Below are positions 60,501-64,000 of a DNA stretch of 64,000 bases, piece after piece; position 1 is the first letter of the stretch, and every line of letters begins with the position of its first letter. The notes beneath the pieces are model-generated. The model had not been told where the DNA came from and did not search any database. It saw only the letters and a list, made by a program, of their open reading frames with translations. Position numbers and translations under genes: made by a program. Source of the stretch: Vitellaria paradoxa (Eukaryota > Streptophyta > Magnoliopsida > Ericales > Sapotaceae); NCBI GenBank assembly GCA_019916065.1, contig CM034240.1, positions 32,005,149 to 32,069,148 on the forward strand. Reading direction: 5' to 3'.

Positions 60501-61490
60501 GGATGAAGATGAAACTGTGGAATGATGTTTGCTTGTGGGATTGCCATTATGAGGAAACTTTTTCATCTCCCTTGGGGATTACTGTTGATGGTGATCGTTC
60601 TTTTGGCAGATTGTTTTAGCAGTTAGGTTTTTCTTTCTTTCTTTTTTTTTTTTTTTTTTTTGGGTTAATGTCATTCATTACACGGTTGGGAGATCAAAAG
60701 GTGATGAAGTTTATTGTGATGTCACAAATAGTGGGGACTCTTAATGGAGGGATCTTGGCATTAGATGGGTTTTGTCAGCTTTGAAGTTGAGTCCTATTAC
60801 TTTCCTCTGACATTTCTTTTCACTTGACAAGATGTGGAGCTAAAAGTTTCTCCAACACATGGCTCATGTTTTATATTCTGTTTTTTGAGCTCCTTCATTT
60901 ATATTCTTATACTTTAGCAATGTCCTCCATGTTTGCAACTAGAAAGCGTGTTGAGGTAATCCGATGAATTGTTGCCATTGTTTCTTGCTTTTATGTCCGA
61001 AAAACTTTGATGATGTTATTTCTTTTTCTTCTTCATTTTTTCCCCTTTTTTTTAATAATGAAATTTTAGCAATTTCTGTTTATTTTGAGATCTAACCTTC
61101 AGATAACTTGGGATGAGTAGGCGAGTATTTCACACTTTAGCTATAATGAGGTTTATGATGTCTATGGTGAAGTCGCACCCAGGGGAGGGTTGTCAGAGGA
61201 GTCGTTGAAAAAACTACCATGTCATGCTATCTTGGGTGAAGTCGCATCAGCACAAAATGTCTGCTGCACGATATGTTTGCAGGTCCTATAAATACTATGA
61301 AAAATTTTGGTTTATTATCAGTCATTTGTATTCGAATAACAACATTATATTTCTGACCTTTTGATAGGATATTGAAGTTGGGGAGATGGCAAGGAGCTTG
61401 CCTCGATGCCTGCACACATTCCACTTGACGTGTGTGGACAAGTGGCTGATCAGACAAGCGTCGTGCCCTGTATGCAGGCAAGACGTGTAA
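45480..61490 (+). CDS. NIP: NEP1-interacting-like RING-H2 protein (five exons)
   Basis: Membrane-bound RING-H2 protein of the NIP/ATL family, probably an E3 ubiquitin ligase. Arabidopsis NIP1 and NIP2 are reported thylakoid proteins that bind the phage-type RNA polymerase RPOTmp. Exons: 45480-45594, 54038-54216, 54337-54420, 61121-61282 and 61368-61490. They total 663 bases, giving 220 residues plus TAA, with GT/AG borders and matching phases. Residues 18-85 are Gly/Ala-rich membrane segments ([43 protein letters not shown]). The motif [16 protein letters not shown] follows. The RING spans exons 4 and 5: C-x2-C-x15-C-x-H-x2-H-x2-C-x10-C-x2-C, all eight ligands kept, ending CPVCRQDV. Introns 1 and 3 are swollen by transposons. 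Family assignment is firm; subcellular site and partner are inferred. Confidence 0.93.
45595..46279 (+). other. Intron 1, first part
   Basis: Donor GGTAATTTG. Ordinary AT-rich intron sequence with no recognised element before the LINE. Confidence 0.5.
46280..50586 (+). mobile_element. L1-type LINE remains in intron 1
   Basis: The order is that of a plant L1 element on plus. It runs: endonuclease end (SRIDRFLVLASW near 46295), FENM-like text near 46450, [19 protein letters not shown] (46695-46755), RT start ([19 protein letters not shown] and ASFIALILK, 47408-47570), [30 protein letters not shown] (48937-48995), and NWDTT...[14 protein letters not shown] (49215-49275). Then zf-[37 protein letters not shown] and [15 protein letters not shown] (49757-49990). 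It ends with 18 A at 50569-50586, the poly-A tail. The YADD part of RT is missing, stops are frequent, and a 1.1-kb block is duplicated. The 5' end and target duplication were not found. Confidence 0.85.
46750..48950 (+). repeat. Tandem duplication of about 1.1 kb in the LINE
   Basis: 46750-47828 is repeated as 47829-48950: both start GAATAGC..TTTTATAAGATG.CTAATG and end GGATGGAGTAGTGGAA. The copies differ by many substitutions, and the second has an extra 26-bp duplication near 47880-47930. Each copy includes a segment (near 46835 and 47935) with TATCCAACACGTATCGAATA that is not LINE coding sequence, so another insertion predates the duplication. Confidence 0.85.
50690..51185 (+). repeat. 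Probable LTR-derived fragment
   Basis: A GC-richer, non-coding block with a TATA-like CCTATATAAACT at 51003-51014, then a leader with CACACACTCTCTCTCTC, resembling the promoter and R region of a retrotransposon LTR. No paired TSD found; borders approximate. Confidence 0.35.
51290..52090 (+). pseudogene. Second LINE fragment (RT piece and RNase H)
   Basis: [14 protein letters not shown] (51312-51355), an RT block, is followed by WKERND-like IWNERND (near 51548) and [13 protein letters not shown] (51690-51730), the entry to the plant LINE RNase H domain. [14 protein letters not shown] text (51840-51870) follows. The part between RT and RNase H is deleted and frames change, so it is a rearranged 3' fragment. 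Confidence 0.7.
52091..54037 (+). other. Intron 1, last part
   Basis: AT-rich intron sequence with a (TA) microsatellite at 52263-52287 and no recognised domain. Open frames of up to 121 codons (53079-53444) lack homology that I can see. It ends in the exon 2 acceptor TTTGCAG. Confidence 0.45.
54038..54216 (+). CDS. NIP: NIP-like gene exon 2
   Basis: Acceptor TTTGCAG, donor ATG|GTTAGA. Encodes [19 protein letters not shown] to the Ser-rich GSQGSSSM. Gly-zipper-like membrane text continues that of exon 1, which fixes the join across the 8.4-kb intron. Confidence 0.92.
54337..54420 (+). CDS. NIP: NIP-like gene exon 3
   Basis: Acceptor TTACCAG, donor CCG|GTTTGT. Encodes [18 protein letters not shown] and VASAAHRWP, 28 codons in phase 0. 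Intron 2 before it is only 120 bp. Family members usually have RWQV where this reads RWPA. Confidence 0.9.
54571..54768 (+). repeat. Copia 5' LTR
   Basis: TGTTAGAGAA to CTGACA. It contains a T-rich stretch (54730-54762) absent from the 3' LTR, so the two have diverged by slippage as well as substitution. Confidence 0.9.
55250..56010 (+). pseudogene. gag: Copia Gag pseudogene
   Basis: [20 protein letters not shown] (near 55275-55335) is the typical Copia Gag start. The CCHC zinc knuckle [14 protein letters not shown] lies at 55940-55981. Many stops lie between them. The part before it (54780-55250) is a Ser/His-rich leader with repeated CATCATC. Confidence 0.85.
56160..57730 (+). pseudogene. 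pol: Copia protease-integrase region, internally duplicated
   Basis: Integrase zinc region text [13 protein letters not shown] (57030-57070) and [14 protein letters not shown] (57100-57145), then core text LVHLDVWGL (near 57180), [14 protein letters not shown] (57288-57330) and [17 protein letters not shown] (57450-57505). Segments repeat: 56540-56600 resembles 56900-56960, 56635-56770 resembles 57175-57310, and 56300-56480 resembles 56770-56850, so the region was tandemly duplicated and shuffled. No open frame spans it. Confidence 0.8.
58377..59680 (+). pseudogene. pol: Copia reverse transcriptase and RNase H
   Basis: Catalytic-region text: [57 protein letters not shown] (58627-58683), then [12 protein letters not shown] (58770-58805). 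The active site, normally Y-V-D-D, reads Y-M-A-D, so one catalytic Asp is lost. RNase H follows: [35 protein letters not shown] (59265-59325), [15 protein letters not shown] (59483-59527). Stops and frameshifts occur throughout. Confidence 0.9.
59736..59936 (+). repeat. Copia 3' LTR
   Basis: TGTTAGTAAT to CTAACA. A stretch with GAGAATATTGTAAATA is present twice (59751 and 59780) where the 5' LTR has it once. Confidence 0.9.
59942..61120 (+). other. Intron 3, last part, with weak LINE-like fragment
   Basis: At 60385-60560 the order KVMASK, then [18 protein letters not shown] recalls the plant LINE region before zf-RVT (usually G-R-I-x-F-W-x-D-x-W). The rest is AT-rich intron with poly-T runs. 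It ends in two competing acceptors at 61102 and 61120. Confidence 0.4.
61121..61282 (+). CDS. NIP: NIP-like gene exon 4
   Basis: Encodes [29 protein letters not shown] and the first two RING ligands (CCTICLQ). Donor CAG|GTCCTA is weak. The acceptor GATGAGTAG at 61120 is chosen because the one at 61102 would bring in a TAG. Confidence 0.88.
61368..61490 (+). CDS. NIP: NIP-like gene exon 5
   Basis: Acceptor TTGATAG. Encodes [20 protein letters not shown], the Trp-containing CVDKWLI and CPVCRQDV, then TAA. It supplies six of the eight zinc ligands. Intron 4 is 85 bp. Confidence 0.93.
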   Translation, partial: DIEVGEMARSLPRCLHTFHLTCVDKWLIRQASCPVCRQDV

Positions 61491-62230
61491 ATGCGTGCGC
61501 ACTCAATTTGGCCTTGTATATATATAATTTGTATGTATTTCTATAGCTAATTCTATGAGATCAATGAGAGCAATCTGTGCATCCCACAGCGCATGACACA
61601 GCTTCTGAGCACCCTCGGGGTGGGACAATTGGGGAACCATGTACCATAGTGCATTATAGAATAATATTTGAAATACGTGTTATATGGCGCAGTATCTATT
61701 TTTATATTTGATTCAAATAATGGGAATGGAAAACTTGTATAACTAATATTGGTTCTTTTGAATGACTTTGTCGTTCTGTTTACTCCTGGACTAGATGTTG
61801 TGCAATTCCTTGGGCAAGTATTGTCAATGTGAAAAAATTGAAGTTTGGAAGGGAGAGGATTTTGTTGACTCCCGTGATGCTGTAGATGCAAATGTGATTG
61901 ACAGTTTCTGCTGATGCTGAAGGTGCTAGTGTGGGTATGTTGTAAAGAAATCAGTACCAAATGACAAGTTTATTTAAAATTTTGCCAATGCTACCCAGCA
62001 GAGATGCTGAGGTTGTGCCAAGTCAGCTATTGAGGTGGGCTCTGGTTAATGTGCCACCATCTCAACCATAGGTATTGATACTTGAGTATATCCAAAGCGG
62101 TACTCTAAAAATTGTGGTATTTATGTTGTTTATGTCAACTATTAAGATTGCGGTTTTGAAATTCTACCTACATCAATTATGGAGGTGTGCTTCCTGACTG
62201 TTATGTCACGATTTCAATCAGATTCTAATT
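61491..62230 (+). other. 3' UTR and downstream flank of the NIP-like gene
   Basis: Non-coding sequence after the TAA. No convincing AATAAA polyadenylation signal is seen close by. The minus-strand open frame at 61553-61960 has no recognisable domain. Confidence 0.4.
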
Positions 62231-63466
62231 GTAAAGCCCTGAATTTTCACCATAAGGAGACGAGATTTAAGTTACATGCAATCATACATAAATATACATT
62301 GTCTCATAATCAGTCACACACAACCAACTGGAGCAAAGACTAAATAAAGATTCATAAAATAAGTCTTAGCTCTCCAGATAGATTACATTATTTTAACAAT
62401 AATAAAATAATAATTTGGCTTAACTTAGTTGTACAATCCCATCAAAGACTCATATAATAGAATATAAGATACCTCACAAGAGGTTTACACAAAATCTCCC
62501 AAACTTGATAGACAATAAAATACAATTATAACTTTTGACCTGGCCCAATAGTCAAGTTTAGACCTGTAGCAAAATATCTATAGGGATGTAAGCACGTGTT
62601 AAGTATGTGCAAAATATATAATTTAATGTCTTATTATGCTGTAATCTTGAATCATTATAATATAAATCAATACCAACAAAAATAACATAATATAATCGTA
62701 TCATTATTTGCAATGTCATACAAGCCACATCAACTCAAAGTCTCAACTCAACACAACCAAACCATATCAATTTACTTATCAAAATACATGTGGTTCAAGA
62801 TATGTTGTAGACTTGCTCAAGGCCACAAAGTTTTGCCAAAATTACTCATTGATCACACAACAAAGATAATAGATGACTACACGACTTCAAGACATAATAG
62901 TTTATTATTTCTTACATTAGTTTTGGGATATAAATATGCTATCATACACACTATCATGGTTTTGTAGGTTACTAAACTACTGGAATGGTAACAAAACTGT
63001 TAAGTTATCCCACACTGCTAAGTTACAAAATATGAGAGTGGCTTTTACAGGTCAAGTTTGGAATAAAAGGAGGGCCCCAAAGGGCACCTATGTTTTGTAG
63101 AGGAGGGAAGACCTAGATACTTCAACCCACCACACATACGCCTTGCCCTGCATGATTCTGTTTAAAATGTACACCTTCTCGGGTACGAGTCAAGATAAGA
63201 CTCGTCTAGTATTTATCATTTTGCCAAAAGTTTGAATTTGATTTTTAAATTCAAAATAGAACAGAAAATATTTTAAATAATTGATTATTCAAATTTGAAC
63301 AATGAACTATTTATATTTGAATTCAACAGTTTTGTCACTCAGAATGAAAAACTGCTTGAAACAGTTTATAGTCTTTATAATAATAGAAAAGGAACAGAAG
63401 TAGAATAAAAAGAAGGCAGAGATAAAAAAAAAGGTTTCTACATTCATTTTTCGAGAGTATAACATT
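62231..63466 (-). repeat. LTR-like segment, borders uncertain
   Basis: TGTAAAGCCCTGAATTTTCAC at the left and GTAGGTTACTAAACTACTGG (62966) resemble, in order and orientation, 12073 and 12846 of the minus-strand solo LTR. The possible far end CGAGAGTATAACA (63454-63466) would be the LTR start on minus. No matching target duplication was found, so it may be truncated. Confidence 0.35.
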
Positions 63467-63773
63467 GTCTGGTTCCAATTAGTACAAGGGCTTTTGCTTC
63501 ATTCCATGTAGTGGAGCAGTCATTATATCCTAAGAGATTGATGAAGCAAAACTAGGAAGCAGATTACGAATTTGATTCTCCTAATATCATTATGTTGTTG
63601 TAAATATTTTTAACATTGTCAATTATTAATACGACACGTGATTTGTCCAAAGTTGGTGAAGTGGAGCATTTGTTGATCGATCGCCAAAGAATTTGTAATT
63701 TAATTTACCGATTGCCGGAGAATTTGTTTAAGAATGAATACAAAAAGTCGTGAATTCTCCACATCATAAAAAA

Positions 63774-63824
63774 AATAAAATAAAATAAAACAACAACAAC
63801 AACAATAACAACAACAACAACAAC

Positions 63825-63862
<38 letters not shown>

Positions 63863-63909
63863 GAGGAGGAGGAGGAAGAGGAAGAAGAAGAAGAAGAAGT
63901 AGTAGTAGC
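63774..63909 (+). repeat. Compound microsatellite
   Basis: Runs of AAAAT, AAC, AAT, AGG, AAG and TAG follow one another, with (AAT) near 63825-63861 and (AAG) near 63884-63899. Confidence 0.95.
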
Positions 63910-64000
63910 TGTGGCTTCAATTATAAGTATATATAAGATTTCTGTAATCCACAGTGGCTTTGGCTCTAAGTATGTATAAGATTTCTATAATCCACACTTC
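63909..64000 (+). repeat. Direct repeat of about 43 bp, two copies
   Basis: GTGGCTTCAATTATAAGTAT... and GTGGCTTTGGCTCTAAGTAT... both continue with TATAAGATTTCT.TAATCCACA. The sequence ends in the second copy. Confidence 0.8.

Noticed and set aside
61103..61120. Extending exon 4 upstream to the acceptor at 61102
   Set aside because: It would add six codons ending in TAG in frame, and the family spacing between RW and the SYNE motif fits only the 61120 acceptor.
63705..63920. 71-codon minus frame of Leu, Pro, Ile and Val runs
   Set aside because: Translation of the compound microsatellite only.

Overview
This is plant nuclear DNA, probably from a eudicot. It is AT-rich and consists mostly of nested transposable elements around one split host gene. 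The evidence is: exon-intron structure with GT/AG borders; plant retrotransposons (Ty3/Gypsy of Athila and Gag-only type, Ty1/Copia, L1-type LINE); Mutator-like elements (MULEs) carrying plant mobile domain (PMD) genes; and a RING-H2 protein of the NEP1-interacting (NIP/ATL) family. I cannot name the species.

Layout. 1-4335: 5' end of a Ty3/Gypsy element (LTR end, tRNA-iMet primer site, Gag) broken by a 2.6-kb solo LTR and a hAT MITE. About 4336-11068: decayed Athila-type Ty3/Gypsy element (LTR, tRNA-Asp primer site, gag, protease, RT, RNase H, start of integrase), cut off and joined to a fragment of another LTR (to 12066). 12067-24768: tandem Helitron-like repeats holding two further solo LTRs (12073-13961 minus, 16330-19967 plus) and a 2.9-kb foldback MULE (21119-24065). 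24778-34958: a 10.2-kb MULE with a MURA-type transposase (split by a solo LTR at 28370-30486) and a PMD gene, both on plus. 35004-45164: a second 10.2-kb MULE, genes on minus, whose transposase has lost its catalytic core and which holds a 2.6-kb higher-order tandem array. Only a 27-bp slice of older sequence separates the MULEs beyond their target duplications.

45174-61490: the one intact-looking host gene, a five-exon RING-H2 membrane protein of 220 residues. Intron 1 (8.4 kb) holds L1-type LINE remains with a tandem duplication. Intron 3 (6.7 kb) holds a complete but dead Copia element. All five exons join in frame, so the gene has tolerated about 10 kb of intronic insertions as well as 20 kb of MULE in front of its 5' UTR. 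61491-64000: 3' flank, a weak LTR-like segment and a compound microsatellite.

Most elements were bounded by target-site duplications read directly in the sequence (5 bp for LTR elements, 8 bp for hAT, 9 bp for MULEs), which fixes much of the nesting order. No autonomous element here looks functional: every transposon gene carries stops, frameshifts or deletions. No previously unknown system was found. The most noteworthy items are the back-to-back PMD-carrying MULEs at the 5' edge of the NIP gene, the palindrome clusters in one MULE's terminal repeats, tRNA-like segments inside a solo LTR, and a competing splice acceptor in the host gene.
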